This document shows positions 1 to 9,914 of a stretch of 64,000 nucleotides of DNA, piece by piece. The notes under the pieces were generated by a model. That model did no database searches. It saw only the letters and a list, made by a program, of their open reading frames with translations, and was not told where the DNA came from. Made by a program: the position numbers and the translations under genes. The stretch's first letter is position 1. Each line of letters begins with the position of its first letter. The DNA comes from Hydrogenophaga pseudoflava (GTDB lineage Bacteria > Pseudomonadota > Gammaproteobacteria > Burkholderiales > Burkholderiaceae_C): contig NZ_JAVHJP010000004.1 in the NCBI RefSeq assembly GCF_031020795.1, positions 192,073 through 256,072 of the forward strand. Direction: 5' to 3'.

Positions 1-856
1 CTTCTTGCCAAGGCGGCAGGCGCAGGCCGAAGGTCTCGGTGAAGCGGCGGGTGTCCAGCCGCGAGTTCAAGGGGCGGCGGGCGCGGGTGGGGTAGTCGGC
101 GCTGGCGATGGGGTGGACGTCCGCTGGCGTCAGGCTCAGCGGTCGACCCGCCCGAAGGGCACGCTCGATCACGAAGCGGGCGTAGTCGCACCAGGAGGTC
201 TCTCCGCCGGCGCTCATGTGGTACAGGCCGAACGGAAAGGTCACGTCGTGGCGCATGCGCATGACCATGTGCGCGGTCAGATCGGCGATCAGGGCGGCCG
301 AGGTGGGGGCACCCACCTGGTCGTGAACCACGTTCAGCTCCTTGCGCTCGGCCGCCAGGCGCAGCATGGTTTTGGCGAAATTGTTTCCGTGGGCACCCAC
401 CACCCAGCTGGTGCGCAGGACCAGGTGCCTCGGATTGCCGCGCATCAGCGTCAGTTCGCCGTCGCGCTTGCTTCGCCCATAGGCCCCCAGCGGCGCGGTC
501 GGGTCGGTTTCCACGTAAGGCGTGGCCTTCTCCCCATCGAAGACATAGTCGGTGGAGTAATGGATGACGGCCGCCCCCAAGCGGGCCGCTTCCTCACCCA
601 TGACCGCTGGCGCGACGGCATTGACCGCCATGGCCAGCCGTCCATCGGCTTCGTCTTCGGCGCGGTCGACGGCGGTGTATGCGGCGGGATTGACGATGAG
701 GTCGGGGCGCGATGCCCTGATCAGGGCGCGCAGCGCTTGTTCGTCGGCCAGGTCGCAGTCGCCCGAATCCACTGCATGAACGGTGCCCAGTGGTGCCAGG
801 GCTCTCTGCAACTCAAACCCGACCTGGCCGTTTCTGCCGGTCAGGAGGATCTTCAT
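1..856 (-). CDS. rfbD: dTDP-4-dehydrorhamnose reductase RfbD (3' end outside window)
   Basis: Translating the minus strand from the ATG at 856 gives an NAD(P)-binding start ([13 protein letters not shown]), the [14 protein letters not shown] stretch, the STDYVFDG segment and a YGRSKRDGE motif, all typical of RfbD (extended SDR family). It reduces dTDP-4-keto-L-rhamnose to dTDP-L-rhamnose in the cytoplasm. About 285 codons are visible and the family is about 295 aa, so only the last residues are missing at the left edge. The start overlaps the rfbB stop as ATGA, so the two are translationally coupled. The product feeds the rhamnosyltransferase-like genes upstream. Confidence 0.95.
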   Translation of the reverse strand, partial: MKILLTGRNGQVGFELQRALAPLGTVHAVDSGDCDLADEQALRALIRASRPDLIVNPAAYTAVDRAEDEADGRLAMAVNAVAPAVMGEEAARLGAAVIHYSTDYVFDGEKATPYVETDPTAPLGAYGRSKRDGELTLMRGNPRHLVLRTSWVVGAHGNNFAKTMLRLAAERKELNVVHDQVGAPTSAALIADLTAHMVMRMRHDVTFPFGLYHMSAGGETSWCDYARFVIERALRAGRPLSLTPADVHPIASADYPTRARRPLNSRLDTRRFTETFGLRLPPWQE

Positions 857-1917
857 GCAAGCGCTCCGTACTGCTGGCCGATCCAGTTGCGGTAGTCGCC
901 GCTCTGCACATGCGCCACCCAGTCGGGATGGTCGAGGTACCACTGCACCGTCTTGCGGATGCCGGTCTCAAAGGTCTCGGCGGGCTTCCAACCCAGTTCG
1001 CGGTGGATCTTGGTCGCGTCAATGGCGTAGCGGCGATCATGACCCGGGCGGTCTTTCACGTAGGTGATCTGCGTGGCGTAGGACTGGCCGTCGGCACGGG
1101 GGCGCAGGTCGTCCAGCAGTGCGCATACCGTCTTCACGATTTCGATGTTCGGCTTTTCGTTCCAGCCGCCCACGTTGTAGGTTTCGCCGGTGGTACCGGC
1201 TTCCAGCACGCGGCGGATGGCGCTGCAGTGGTCCTTGACGAACAGCCAGTCGCGCACCTGCATGCCGTCGCCATAGACTGGCAGCGGCTTGCCGGCCAGG
1301 GCATTGACGATCATCAGCGGGATCAGCTTCTCGGGGAAGTGATAGGGACCGTAGTTGTTCGAGCAGTTGGTGGTCAGCACCGGCAGGCCGTAGGTGTGGT
1401 GGTAGGCGCGCACCAGGTGGTCGCTGGCCGCCTTGGAGGCCGAGTAGGGGCTGTTGGGGGTGTAGGGCGTGGTTTCGGTGAACGGGGCATCGTTCGGTCC
1501 GAGCGTGCCGTAGACCTCGTCGGTCGACACGTGCAGGAACCGGAAGGCCGACTTGGCTTCGCCTTCAAGGGAGCCCCAGTACGCGCGCACGGACTCCAGC
1601 AGGTGGAAGGTGCCGACAACATTGGTCTGGATGAAGTCCTCGGGGCCGTGGATGGAGCGGTCGACGTGGCTCTCAGCGGCGAAGTTCACCACCGCACGGG
1701 GCCGGTGTTCGGCCAGCAGCCGGTCCACCAGGGCGCGGTCACCGATGTCGCCTTGAACAAAGATGTGTGCGGAGTTGCCCTGCAGGCTGGCCAGGTTCTC
1801 GGGGTTGCCGGCGTAGGTCAGCTTGTCCAGATTCACCACGGGTTCCTGGGACTGTGCGACCCAGTCGAGCACGAAGTTCGCGCCGATGAAGCCTGCGGCG
1901 CCGGTTACCAGAATCAT
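853..1917 (-). CDS. rfbB: dTDP-glucose 4,6-dehydratase RfbB
   Basis: A 354-aa extended SDR enzyme converting dTDP-glucose to dTDP-4-keto-6-deoxyglucose, the second step of dTDP-rhamnose synthesis. Visible features are the N-terminal Rossmann motif [15 protein letters not shown], the [12 protein letters not shown] segment, STDEVYG, and the catalytic [10 protein letters not shown] (YxxxK). A longer in-frame reading exists upstream, but the ATG at 1917 places the nucleotide-binding loop at the N-terminus as in the family. It is coupled to rfbD by ATGA. A 97-bp gap separates it from the preceding glycosyltransferase gene; the gap holds only its ribosome-binding region as far as I can see. Confidence 0.96.
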   Translation of the reverse strand: MILVTGAAGFIGANFVLDWVAQSQEPVVNLDKLTYAGNPENLASLQGNSAHIFVQGDIGDRALVDRLLAEHRPRAVVNFAAESHVDRSIHGPEDFIQTNVVGTFHLLESVRAYWGSLEGEAKSAFRFLHVSTDEVYGTLGPNDAPFTETTPYTPNSPYSASKAASDHLVRAYHHTYGLPVLTTNCSNNYGPYHFPEKLIPLMIVNALAGKPLPVYGDGMQVRDWLFVKDHCSAIRRVLEAGTTGETYNVGGWNEKPNIEIVKTVCALLDDLRPRADGQSYATQITYVKDRPGHDRRYAIDATKIHRELGWKPAETFETGIRKTVQWYLDHPDWVAHVQSGDYRNWIGQQYGALA

Positions 1918-2014
1918 CTTTTCTCCTGCTTGGTGTGTCGGGCGAATCCGTGAAGACCCATCACGCAACCCAGGGATGCGGTGGATCTTTGGCGGGTATG
2001 TCTTGCGGGGATGG

Positions 2015-2746
2015 CTACACCTGAGGCAGACGACCCAGGTGCTTGCCGAAGTAGCGCGCCATGCTCGCCGCGTGCCAGCGCATGTACCGGAAGTTGTGCC
2101 GGCTGGCGCGCTGGGCCTCATGCACCACCGTGACCCCCGGATCGCACATCACTTTCCACCCCGATTTCCACAGGCGGGCGCAGATGTCCACATCCTCGTA
2201 ATAGAGGTGGAATTTAGCATCAAAGCCTCCCACATCCCGAAACGCCTCGGTGCGGAACAGCAGAAACATGCCCGCCGCCCATTCGACGGGGCGTGCCAAG
2301 GACTGGGGTGTCAGGTGGCAGCGCCCGTCGTCCACGCCTGCGAGTTTCAGCGCCAGGTTCCACGGAGTGGGAAAGCGCCGGGCGTTGTCCTCCGGTTGGC
2401 CGGTCGGGCCGAGCACGAGCGGCGCCACCAGTCCCACCGAAGGGTCCTGCATGGCGGCCAGCAGCCCCGGGAACGGGTTGGACAACAGGCGGATGTCCGG
2501 GTTGGCGACACAGTAGAACGGCTGTGTACAGCCCTCGAAGGCCTGGTTGTGGTTGCCGGCGAACCCCATCGGTGACGGGTTGCGCTGTGTCCGGGCGATC
2601 AGGCCGGGGGGCGGGAGCAGGGGGGCGTCCGGGATGTTCTCGGTCACCACCAGCTCATCCACCTCGGGTGTACCGGCCAGGTCCTGGAGGAACTGGTTGG
2701 CCAGCCGGGCCTGGCCGTGGCTGACCATGGACAGGCGGATGCTCAC
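2015..2746 (-). CDS. Glycosyltransferase family 2, rhamnosyltransferase-like
   Basis: About 243 aa. A GT-A type glycosyltransferase resembling WbbL-like rhamnosyltransferases: the N-terminal strand ([11 protein letters not shown]), the ANPDIRL segment where the DxD-type metal site sits, and a central [19 protein letters not shown] motif (the ED acidic pair of family 2 enzymes). I chose the GTG at 2746 because it overlaps the upstream TGA as GTGA and removes a non-homologous N-terminal extension. It probably adds a sugar, plausibly rhamnose from the RfbBD product, to a lipid-linked surface glycan. Acceptor and linkage cannot be read from the sequence. Confidence 0.85.
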   Translation of the reverse strand: MSIRLSMVSHGQARLANQFLQDLAGTPEVDELVVTENIPDAPLLPPPGLIARTQRNPSPMGFAGNHNQAFEGCTQPFYCVANPDIRLLSNPFPGLLAAMQDPSVGLVAPLVLGPTGQPEDNARRFPTPWNLALKLAGVDDGRCHLTPQSLARPVEWAAGMFLLFRTEAFRDVGGFDAKFHLYYEDVDICARLWKSGWKVMCDPGVTVVHEAQRASRHNFRYMRWHAASMARYFGKHLGRLPQV

Positions 2747-3705
2747 AGGCGCCTCAGCACGCGGTAGATCAGGCGCTGCACGGGTGGAAATGGCAACGAC
2801 AGCTGGGACGCCAGCCACGTCGTCCATCGCTGGCGGGCGGTGAGCTCGCCGCCGAACCGGGCCAGGAATCCGCGCGCCTGGCGGGCGTTGAGGCGAAAGA
2901 TCTCGCCATGCCGGTCATCGAACAAACGGTGCAGGATGGTCTTGAAGGCCACGGGCTTGTCCTGCGCCTTGGCACCGATGGCGTTGCTGGCGTGCTGGCG
3001 GTAGTCGATCAGGGGCTGGTCGAGGTAGCGGCGGCTGCCCAGCGCGCTGGCCACCAGCGACAGCCACCAGTCGTGCATGATGGCCTCGGGTGGGACCGGA
3101 AGGGCCTTTTCCAGCAGCGCCCGGTTCATCAGACTGGTGCAACCGGTCAGTGTATTGCTCAGGAGTTGGGCCGAAAGGCCGCTGAGGTCGGGCCGCAGGC
3201 CCTGGTAGCGGGCCATGGAAGGCGCGATTTCCCGGCCATCCTCTTCGATGACACGCAGGTCGCTGTGCACCAGCGCGGGGGCCCCAGGACGCGCCTGTTC
3301 AAGCGAACGGATGGCGGCCAGTCCGATGGCCAGCTTGTCGTCGTGCCAGACGTCGTCCTGATCGGAAAGTGCAATGTAGGCTGCCCGTCCCCATCCGGCC
3401 GGCGCCAGATCCAGGGCCTGCCGCATCAGGCAGGAGAAGTTCCCGCTGGCGCCCAGGTTGCCCAGGTCGTCCTTGAGCACGGTGATGCGATCCGGCCAGC
3501 GCAGTCGCAACTCGTGCAACAGAACCGGTGAGCCGTCGTTCGAGCCATCGTCGCGGCACAGAAGGTGGGTGTTCACGCCGCTCTGGTTCAGGATGGATTC
3601 GACCTGTTGCGTGAGAAAGCGCTGGCCGTTGTACACAGGCAGCAGCACCAGCACCCCGGGCAATGCGGCGGTGTCGGAAAGAGGGGAGGCAAGAGGCTGG
3701 CTCAT
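2743..3705 (-). CDS. Glycosyltransferase family 2
   Basis: About 320 aa from the ATG at 3705; a TTG at 3729 is a less likely alternative. The N-terminal half has the family 2 nucleotide-sugar fold: LVLLPVYNGQRF, CRDDGSNDGS, and SDQDDVWHDDKL as the DxD-type site. A later HDWWLSLVASALG segment matches rhamnosyl/galactosyl family 2 enzymes of O-antigen loci. It is the middle of three family 2 genes in a row and is coupled to the downstream one by GTGA. Donor and acceptor sugars are unknown. Confidence 0.86.
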   Translation of the reverse strand: MSQPLASPLSDTAALPGVLVLLPVYNGQRFLTQQVESILNQSGVNTHLLCRDDGSNDGSPVLLHELRLRWPDRITVLKDDLGNLGASGNFSCLMRQALDLAPAGWGRAAYIALSDQDDVWHDDKLAIGLAAIRSLEQARPGAPALVHSDLRVIEEDGREIAPSMARYQGLRPDLSGLSAQLLSNTLTGCTSLMNRALLEKALPVPPEAIMHDWWLSLVASALGSRRYLDQPLIDYRQHASNAIGAKAQDKPVAFKTILHRLFDDRHGEIFRLNARQARGFLARFGGELTARQRWTTWLASQLSLPFPPVQRLIYRVLRRL

Positions 3706-3739
3706 GGAGAAGAAAAGGGTGTCCGGCAATAGGACCCGG

Positions 3740-4693
3740 TCAGAGCTGGTTGAGCGCCAGACCCAGCCAGAACGAGGCGCGGCCGGAACGGGTCTGCCGC
3801 CAGAGACCGCTGTGGCGTCCGGCCTGCATGCGTCCGATCAGGTCGGGGCGGCGGCGCATGTCCTGGAACTTGCGCAGCACCTCCAGCGCCTTGGGCTGCA
3901 ACTCGTTGGCGATGTCGTTCATGGCCGCTTCCGTCTGGTCCCCCCAGGCCCGGTACTGCCCTTTGAACAGCATGCCCATGCGCAGCACCTTGTCCCAGGA
4001 TCGGCCTTGCGATCCGATCAGGTTGTCGGCGTGCTGCCGGTAGAGCAGGCAGGGCTCCGGGTCGAAGTGCATCTGTCCGCCGCAGCCGGTGACGACCTGG
4101 TAGGCCGTCCAGTCGTGCAGGACCGAGTGTTCGGGTTTGACCCGGCGCATCAGCCGCAGCAGCGGCTGGTTGAACACCATGGTGTTGCCGCTGGCGACGT
4201 TCTGCAGCAGGGCGTTGCCAAACCCCAGGGGGCGTTGCGGCAGGCGGCTCACGCCGATGGGCTCCAGCCGCTCATTGACCAGGCGGGTGCGCCCCGCATA
4301 CAGCGCCGGCTGGCCCGTGGTCGGCCGCAAGGCCCGCAGCGCATCGACCGCGCGCGCGAGCTTTTCAGGTAGCCAGACGTCGTCCTGGTCGCTGAATGCG
4401 ATGAGGTCGTGGCTGGAGGTGATCTCGACGGCACGCAGGAGGTGGAAAAAGTTGGCGGTGGAGCGCCGTCCCGGCCCTTTGAGAAGCCGGACGCGGTGGT
4501 CGCCGTGTGTGCGAGCGAAGGCCTCGCACATCGCGAGGGTGTCGTCCGTAGATCCGTCGTCGCTGACGGTCAGCGTCCAGTTGGTGTGGGTCTGGCAAGC
4601 GATCGATTCCAGCTGCTCGCGGATGTACCGGGCGCCCTGGTAGGACGCCAGCAGCACATGCACACGGGGTTGGGCGCCGGACGGTTCGTTCAT
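3740..4693 (-). CDS. Glycosyltransferase family 2
   Basis: 317 aa. Same architecture as the next gene downstream: VHVLLASYQGARYIREQLES, VSDDGSTDDT, FSDQDDVWLPEKL (DxD-type), and HDWTAYQVVTGCGG in the acceptor half. The two are likely paralogues from duplication inside the operon, since motif order and spacing match. The start at 4693 overlaps the stop of the GT4-type gene as ATGA. It probably extends the same repeat unit as its neighbours. Specificity not assignable. Confidence 0.87.
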   Translation of the reverse strand: MNEPSGAQPRVHVLLASYQGARYIREQLESIACQTHTNWTLTVSDDGSTDDTLAMCEAFARTHGDHRVRLLKGPGRRSTANFFHLLRAVEITSSHDLIAFSDQDDVWLPEKLARAVDALRALRPTTGQPALYAGRTRLVNERLEPIGVSRLPQRPLGFGNALLQNVASGNTMVFNQPLLRLMRRVKPEHSVLHDWTAYQVVTGCGGQMHFDPEPCLLYRQHADNLIGSQGRSWDKVLRMGMLFKGQYRAWGDQTEAAMNDIANELQPKALEVLRKFQDMRRRPDLIGRMQAGRHSGLWRQTRSGRASFWLGLALNQL

Positions 4694-5760
4694 TCGGCGG
4701 TGCTGCGCGTTCCCAGCACCTCGTGCAGGATCGCCGTGAAGCGCTTTCCGAAGGTCTCCGTGGCGCACTGCTGCTTGAACACGGCGTGGCCGTTGGTCGC
4801 GATGCGGTGGCGCAGGGCTTCGTCGTTCTTCAGGCGCAGGATGGCATCGGCCAGTGCCTGCGGGTCGGCCGGATTCACCAGCAGCACGCTCTCGCCGTCC
4901 TTGAGCAGTTCCTGCACCGGCTCGTTGCGGCTGGTAATCAGGGGTTTGCCCACACCGATCGCTTCCACCACCTTGTTGGTCAGCACAAGCTTGGCGCGCT
5001 CGTTGTCGCCAAAGATGCCCAGGCACACATCGGCCCGGGCCATCAGGGCGGCCAGTTCGGCGTAAGGCACGGGGCCGAGGAAGTTCACATGTGGCAGGCC
5101 AAGTTCTCGGGCCAGCTGCATGTCTTCCTCGAAGGTGAGGCCCTTGCCGACAATCTGGAACTTCACACCATGGGGTTCCAGCAGCTTGGCCGCCTTGAGG
5201 ATGTGGCGCACCCCGTGGAAGGGGATGTACTCGCCATGGAAGTGCACGAGGAACTCGCCATCGGCAGGCCGTGAGGGACCGGGCTTGATCACGCTGTCGT
5301 CCACCGCCAGGAAGAGGCGGCGGAACTTGCTGGTTTCGGTGTGGATGGTGCGGCCGAAATGGCCAATGACGTAGTGGCTGTCCAGGATCGACAGCTTGGT
5401 CATCTTGTAGGACAGCCAGTCGCTGAGGCCGTAGATGCGGGCCTTGAGGGTGCCGGGTGCCGCCTTTTCGCGGTCGAAGACCATCGTGTCGTAAGTCGTG
5501 ATGTACATGTCGAACAGGATGGGCTTCCAGGTGAGCAGCCGCACCAGCGGTGCGAGCAGCTGACCGTAGAAGCCCACCACGACCGCATCACAGCGGGGCG
5601 CGTTCAGCAGTGTCTTCAGCAGCAGGCCGGGGTAGTGCTTGAACGACTTGTCCTTCGGCAGGCATTCGATGACCTCGAAGCCGTTCCGGCGCATGGCGTT
5701 GAGCACGATGCGGGTGCGCGAGTAGGTGGCCTCCCGTCCGGCGACATACAGGATTTTCAT
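4690..5760 (-). CDS. Glycosyltransferase, GT4-like (GT-B fold)
   Basis: About 356 aa from the ATG at 5760 (a TTG one codon earlier is possible). The N-terminal half is an acceptor-binding Rossmann domain. The C-terminal half has the donor-site pattern of GT4 enzymes: FQIVGKG, VNFLGPVPYAELAALMARADVCLGIF, then NKVVEAIGVGKPLITSRNEPVQELL with the E-x7-E-like arrangement. It starts about a dozen bases after the autotransporter stop and is coupled by ATGA to the family 2 gene downstream. Role: retaining sugar transfer in assembly of the surface polysaccharide; the sugar is unknown. Confidence 0.85.
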   Translation of the reverse strand: MKILYVAGREATYSRTRIVLNAMRRNGFEVIECLPKDKSFKHYPGLLLKTLLNAPRCDAVVVGFYGQLLAPLVRLLTWKPILFDMYITTYDTMVFDREKAAPGTLKARIYGLSDWLSYKMTKLSILDSHYVIGHFGRTIHTETSKFRRLFLAVDDSVIKPGPSRPADGEFLVHFHGEYIPFHGVRHILKAAKLLEPHGVKFQIVGKGLTFEEDMQLARELGLPHVNFLGPVPYAELAALMARADVCLGIFGDNERAKLVLTNKVVEAIGVGKPLITSRNEPVQELLKDGESVLLVNPADPQALADAILRLKNDEALRHRIATNGHAVFKQQCATETFGKRFTAILHEVLGTRSTAE

Positions 5761-5771
5761 CAAAGGCAGGG

Positions 5772-7568
5772 TCAGAAGCGGAGGTTGGCCTTGAGCACCA
5801 CACTTTGGGTCTTGCGCACATCCTGCAGCTGGGCGCCGTAGGTGGCACTGAACTGGAGGTGGCGGGCCACCTCCATGGTGGCCTGCAGACCCAGCTGGGT
5901 GCGCTCGACCTTCGACAGCGGGAAGATTTCACGCTGCACGACACCGGGCGAGCCCGACTCGCGCATCGACACCGTCACGGTGTCGCGGGACAGGCTGGAG
6001 GTGTGGTGCAGGCTGCCGCCGAACCGCAGCTTGCGCTGGCCGCTCAGACTGATGGGGTCCGTTTGCAGGTCCACGCCGATGCCCGAGAGCCACTCGTTGA
6101 CCCGGTTGGAGCTGAACAGCACGTCGGTGGTGTAGAGGGTGGACGTCAGGGCCGGGTCCAGGCTGTGCGACTGGTTGGTCAGCGACACCCAGGGCGTCAC
6201 GCTGAAGAAATCGCCACGCATCGGGTAGCGCATCTTGTTCTCGAACGACCAGGTGCTGCCGCTCTGGCGGTTCTCCAGCGTGCGGCGGACCAGACCGTCC
6301 TGTGCGTGGCTGGCGAAATTCAGGTCGAGGTGAGAGAACTGGCTGCTCATCACCCAGCCCGACACCGGCTTGTTCCAGTACAGCGACACCGCGTCGGAGG
6401 TGTACTGCTTGGAGTTGCGCATTTCGGTCGTGGACAGGTACTTGGCCTGGCCCTGCTGGAACACGGCGACGCCCATGCGGCTGCTCTGCGCGTTGTCGGC
6501 CGACCCGACGCGCATGTCGAAGGCCAGGCCGGTCGGCGCCGAGGCCTGCTGCGTATGGGCAAACGGCTGGAACACCCTGGTGTTGCGCGCGTTGAACTGG
6601 AAGGCATCGCCCTCCCGCAGGCCCAGGGGCAGCAGCCGGAAGCCGGGCTGCAGCGTCTTCTGCTCGGCCATGGACAGCACCAGCGTGCCGTTGTCGATGT
6701 CCTGGTTGATGCGCCCGGCCGAATCGGCGCCGGCGCTCACGCTGTTGGCCCAGTCCCAGCCGCGGGTCAGGTAATGCTGGTAAACGCGGGTGATGATGTC
6801 CTGGCCCCGGTTGCCGAAGTGGGTGGCGTCGTGATACAGCGTGTCGGTGGCCGAGCGGGAAGGGTTGGCCGTCGAGACGTTGTTGAAGCCGAACTTGCCC
6901 GGCTCGTTGAACACGCGCTGGAACACGGTGTACATGTCCACGGCGATCACGTTGGGGGTGGCGTTGGCCACTGACGCGATGTAGTTGTTCCAGCCGATCA
7001 CCTGTTTGGACGCCAGAGACGATACGCCCGGTCCGCGGCCCCAGTCGTGCAGCTGGGTGACAAACAGCCTGCGGTTGTCGGCCGCCGCACCGGCCGCGAT
7101 CAGGCGCGCCACACCATCCGAATAGCCCTTCTTGGCGTTCGTCAGGTTGTTGTCCGGCGAACCGTTGCGACCCATGTCGTTGTGGCCGAGGTAGACCACG
7201 GTCAGATCCCGGTCGGCGATGGCGCTGCCCCGGCTCTTCCAGTTGTCGATCTGTTTGTCGAAGGCACGGGCCTCGCCATAGCTGGCGCGGGCACCACCGA
7301 TCGCATAGATGTCGGACTTGGTGACCGTTCCACGACCCTGCATCTGCGTGGCCCAGTTGATGGTGCCGATGGAGTTGGTGAAGTTCGGGTCGGAGTAGCT
7401 GTCACCGAACACCCGCATGGTGTTCACGTGCACCTCGCCGATCGAACTGCCGCCACTGCTGCTGTACGGGTTGGCCACCGAAGGGGTGGAGCCACCGGAA
7501 CTGGCGCAGCCGGTGATCAGGGCCGTGACCGCCAGGGTCATGGTCGACAGGGCGTGGTGGGACTTCAT
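5772..7568 (-). CDS. GDSL/SGNH esterase autotransporter with lipoprotein signal
   Basis: 598 aa. The N-terminus is a lipoprotein signal with the lipobox LITGC (Cys21). Residues from about 50 to 260 form an SGNH hydrolase: FGDSYSD (nucleophile Ser block I), GGARASYG, YLGHNDMG (block III Asn) and DATHFG (Asp-His of block V). The C-terminal 280 residues look like an outer-membrane beta-barrel and end in Phe (ANLRF), as autotransporters do. Family knowledge: EstA-type autotransporters display esterases on the cell surface. Inference: in this polysaccharide operon it may remove or transfer acyl groups on the glycan. Combining lipidation with a type V barrel is uncommon. Confidence 0.85.
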   Translation of the reverse strand: MKSHHALSTMTLAVTALITGCASSGGSTPSVANPYSSSGGSSIGEVHVNTMRVFGDSYSDPNFTNSIGTINWATQMQGRGTVTKSDIYAIGGARASYGEARAFDKQIDNWKSRGSAIADRDLTVVYLGHNDMGRNGSPDNNLTNAKKGYSDGVARLIAAGAAADNRRLFVTQLHDWGRGPGVSSLASKQVIGWNNYIASVANATPNVIAVDMYTVFQRVFNEPGKFGFNNVSTANPSRSATDTLYHDATHFGNRGQDIITRVYQHYLTRGWDWANSVSAGADSAGRINQDIDNGTLVLSMAEQKTLQPGFRLLPLGLREGDAFQFNARNTRVFQPFAHTQQASAPTGLAFDMRVGSADNAQSSRMGVAVFQQGQAKYLSTTEMRNSKQYTSDAVSLYWNKPVSGWVMSSQFSHLDLNFASHAQDGLVRRTLENRQSGSTWSFENKMRYPMRGDFFSVTPWVSLTNQSHSLDPALTSTLYTTDVLFSSNRVNEWLSGIGVDLQTDPISLSGQRKLRFGGSLHHTSSLSRDTVTVSMRESGSPGVVQREIFPLSKVERTQLGLQATMEVARHLQFSATYGAQLQDVRKTQSVVLKANLRF

Positions 7569-7598
7569 GAAGGTTCTCCCCGAAAAGTGTCTGGTGGA

Positions 7599-8765
7599 TC
7601 AGTCGCTGCCGAACAGGTCGCGCGTGTAGACCTTGTCCTGCACATCGGCCAGTACTGGCGTGAGGCGGTTGGTGATGATCACGTCCGATTCCTTCTTGAA
7701 GGTCTCGAGGTCGTTGACCACCGGCGAATGGAAGAACTCGTCTTCCTGAAGGGCTGGTTCGTAGATGATGACGCGGATGCCTTTGGCCTTGATCCGCTTC
7801 ATGATGCCCTGGATGCTGGAGGAGCGGAAGTTGTCCGAGCCCGCCTTCATGATCAGCCGGAACACGCCGACCGTCTTGGGCTTCTGCTTCAGGATGCTCT
7901 CGGCGATGAAGTCCTTGCGCGTGGTGTTGGACTGGACAATCGCCTGGATCAGATTCTGGGGCACATGCTGGTAGTTGGCCAGCATCTGCCTGGTGTCCTT
8001 GGGCAGGCAGTAGCCGCCATAACCGAAGGACGGATTGTTGTAGTGGTTGCCGATGCGCGGGTCGAGGCCCACGCCTTCGATGATCTGGCGCGAGTCGAGG
8101 TTGTGCGCTGCGGCATAGGTGTCCAGTTCGTTGAAGTAGGCCACCCGCATGGCCAGGTAGGTGTTCGAGAACAGCTTGACCGCCTCGGCCTCGGTCGAGT
8201 CGACGAACAGCACCGGGATGTCCTGCTTGCGCGCGCCTTCCTTGAGCAGCCCGGCGAAGGTCTCGGCCCGCTGCGACCGCTCGCCCACGATGATGCGCGA
8301 CGGGTACAGGTTGTCGTGCAATGCCTTGCCTTCGCGCAGGAACTCGGGCGAGAAGAGCAGGTTCTGGCATCCGGTCTGTTCGCGCACCTGGGCGGTGTAG
8401 CCCACGGGCACCGTGGACTTGATCACCATCACGGCCTGCGGATTGATCTGCATCACGTCGCGGATCACCGCCTCGACCGATCGCGTATTGAAATAGTTGG
8501 TCTCGGGGTCGTAGTCGGTGGGTGTCGCGATGATGACGAAGCTGGCGCCTTCGTAGGCCTCGTGCTTGTCCAGCGTGGCGCGCAGGTTCAGTGGCTGGTG
8601 GGCCAGGAATTCCTCGATGTCCGTGTCGACGATCGGACTCTTGCGCGCATTGATCAGCGCCACTTTCTCGGGAACGATGTCCAGGGCGACGACCTCGTGG
8701 TGCTGGGACAGCAGCACGGCGTTGGACAGACCGACGTAGCCGGTGCCAGCAACCGCAATCTTCAT
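7599..8765 (-). CDS. ugd: UDP-glucose 6-dehydrogenase
   Basis: 388 aa from the ATG at 8765, the same length as E. coli Ugd. It shows the NAD-binding [41 protein letters not shown] and the catalytic Cys motif [11 protein letters not shown]. It oxidises UDP-glucose twice to UDP-glucuronate, a precursor for acidic polysaccharides. It is the first gene of the left-edge operon, followed 30 bp later by the autotransporter. A longer in-frame start adds 11 residues before the Rossmann motif and is less likely. Confidence 0.95.
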   Translation of the reverse strand: MKIAVAGTGYVGLSNAVLLSQHHEVVALDIVPEKVALINARKSPIVDTDIEEFLAHQPLNLRATLDKHEAYEGASFVIIATPTDYDPETNYFNTRSVEAVIRDVMQINPQAVMVIKSTVPVGYTAQVREQTGCQNLLFSPEFLREGKALHDNLYPSRIIVGERSQRAETFAGLLKEGARKQDIPVLFVDSTEAEAVKLFSNTYLAMRVAYFNELDTYAAAHNLDSRQIIEGVGLDPRIGNHYNNPSFGYGGYCLPKDTRQMLANYQHVPQNLIQAIVQSNTTRKDFIAESILKQKPKTVGVFRLIMKAGSDNFRSSSIQGIMKRIKAKGIRVIIYEPALQEDEFFHSPVVNDLETFKKESDVIITNRLTPVLADVQDKVYTRDLFGSD

Positions 8766-8819
8766 GGAGGGCCTTGTGTAAGAGCGAGTAAGAACCAAAC
8801 CTAAAACCGCGGAATTTTG

Positions 8820-8845
8820 CCATAGGGCCCCTGAGACCCTTATGG
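8820..8845. terminator. Inverted repeat between the AEC gene and ugd
   Basis: CCATAGGG and CCCTTATGG face each other with one bulged base across a short GC-rich loop. It lies just after the stop of the minus-strand AEC gene and 55 bp before ugd. There is no T-run, so it may be a weak terminator or an operator for the polysaccharide operon. Confidence 0.35.
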
Positions 8846-8850
8846 TTTCC

Positions 8851-9756
8851 TTAGGCCAGCACTCCCAGCGCGAACGGCAGGCTGACCATGCCCAGCAGCG
8901 TGGACAGGGTCACCAGGCCGGCCACATAGGGCCCGTCGTAGCCCATGCGGGCCGCCAGCACGTAGCAGCTGGAGGCGGTCGGCACGGCAGAGAACATCAG
9001 CAGGATGGTGGTCTGCGCCGTGTCGAGGCGGAAGGCCATGGCCACCCCGAAGGCCAGCAGCGGCATGCCCAGGTGCTTCGCGCACAGCACCATGATGCCC
9101 AGCTGTTTGGCCTTGGCCAGGCTGCCCAGCTGCATGCCGGCGCCCGCGGCCATCAGGCCAAGGGCCAGCGAGGCTTGACCGATCCGGTTGACCGTCGGCT
9201 CCAGCCAGGGCGGGACCGAGAACCCGAGCAGGTTGGCAGCGAGCCCGCTGGCGGTGGCGATGATCAGCGGGTTGCGCACCAGCTCGCGGGCGAAGCCTTT
9301 GTTGGCATGGCGCGCCATGGGCCAGACCGCGCCCACGTTGAACAGCGGCACGCAGACCCCGATGAGCACAGCGATCATCAGCAGCCCCTGCGGACCGGCG
9401 ATTTTGTCGGCCAGCGCCAGGGCGATGAAGGAGTTGAACCGGAAGCCCACCTGCGCGCTGGCGGCGTGAAGCCGGGTGTCCAGCCGGCGGCCCAGCCAGG
9501 GCCAGTGGGGCAGCGAATACGCCAAGGCGATGCCACAGATCCCCAGCGCCAGGCCGGCCGCCATCAGGCTGGAGGCGGCGCCCAGATCCAGCGGGCTCTT
9601 GACGATCGAGTGGAAAAGCAGGACCGGGAACAGGAAGAAATACACCAGGCTTTCCAGCGGTTCCCACACCTTGCGGTTCAGGGCGGTGAAGCGGCACACC
9701 AGATAGCCGCAAAGGATCAGCGAGAAATCGGGAAAGAGCAGTTGGGCGAAGTTCAC
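8851..9756 (-). CDS. AEC-family (auxin efflux carrier-like) permease
   Basis: About 301 aa from a GTG at 9756 ([13 protein letters not shown]); ATG at 9819 would add 21 hydrophilic residues that do not fit the family. The protein has about ten hydrophobic segments. The AEC-type features are an early FPVLLFHSI and late [21 protein letters not shown], where the family's conserved polar residues lie. AEC proteins export or import small organic anions such as malate or malonate; the substrate here is unknown. The gene is monocistronic, and a Bug-type solute-binding protein gene is divergent to it. Confidence 0.82.
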   Translation of the reverse strand: MNFAQLLFPDFSLILCGYLVCRFTALNRKVWEPLESLVYFFLFPVLLFHSIVKSPLDLGAASSLMAAGLALGICGIALAYSLPHWPWLGRRLDTRLHAASAQVGFRFNSFIALALADKIAGPQGLLMIAVLIGVCVPLFNVGAVWPMARHANKGFARELVRNPLIIATASGLAANLLGFSVPPWLEPTVNRIGQASLALGLMAAGAGMQLGSLAKAKQLGIMVLCAKHLGMPLLAFGVAMAFRLDTAQTTILLMFSAVPTASSCYVLAARMGYDGPYVAGLVTLSTLLGMVSLPFALGVLA

Positions 9757-9914
9757 CAGGCGAGCATAGCGTCCGGCATGCACCGCTTCCGGGGGTTTGT
9801 ACTTATGTAGTCTCCCCATGGTCAAGCGGGAGCGGGCTGACTACAGTCCCTGGGGAGTTGGCAGGGGTAATATGCCCGCTGCTATTGTTTTGTGCACAAC
9901 GAAGGAGATATCGC

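Noticed and set aside
790-1953. Long plus-strand reading frame antisense to rfbB
   Set aside because: It is the GC-rich mirror of the dehydratase gene and has no domain of its own. The same applies to other long opposite-strand frames, such as 5805-6974, 20654-22081, 25041-26891 and 52688-54445.
9757-9819. N-terminal extension of the AEC permease from the ATG at 9819
   Set aside because: The added residues are hydrophilic and precede the usual family start; the GTG at 9756 fits better.
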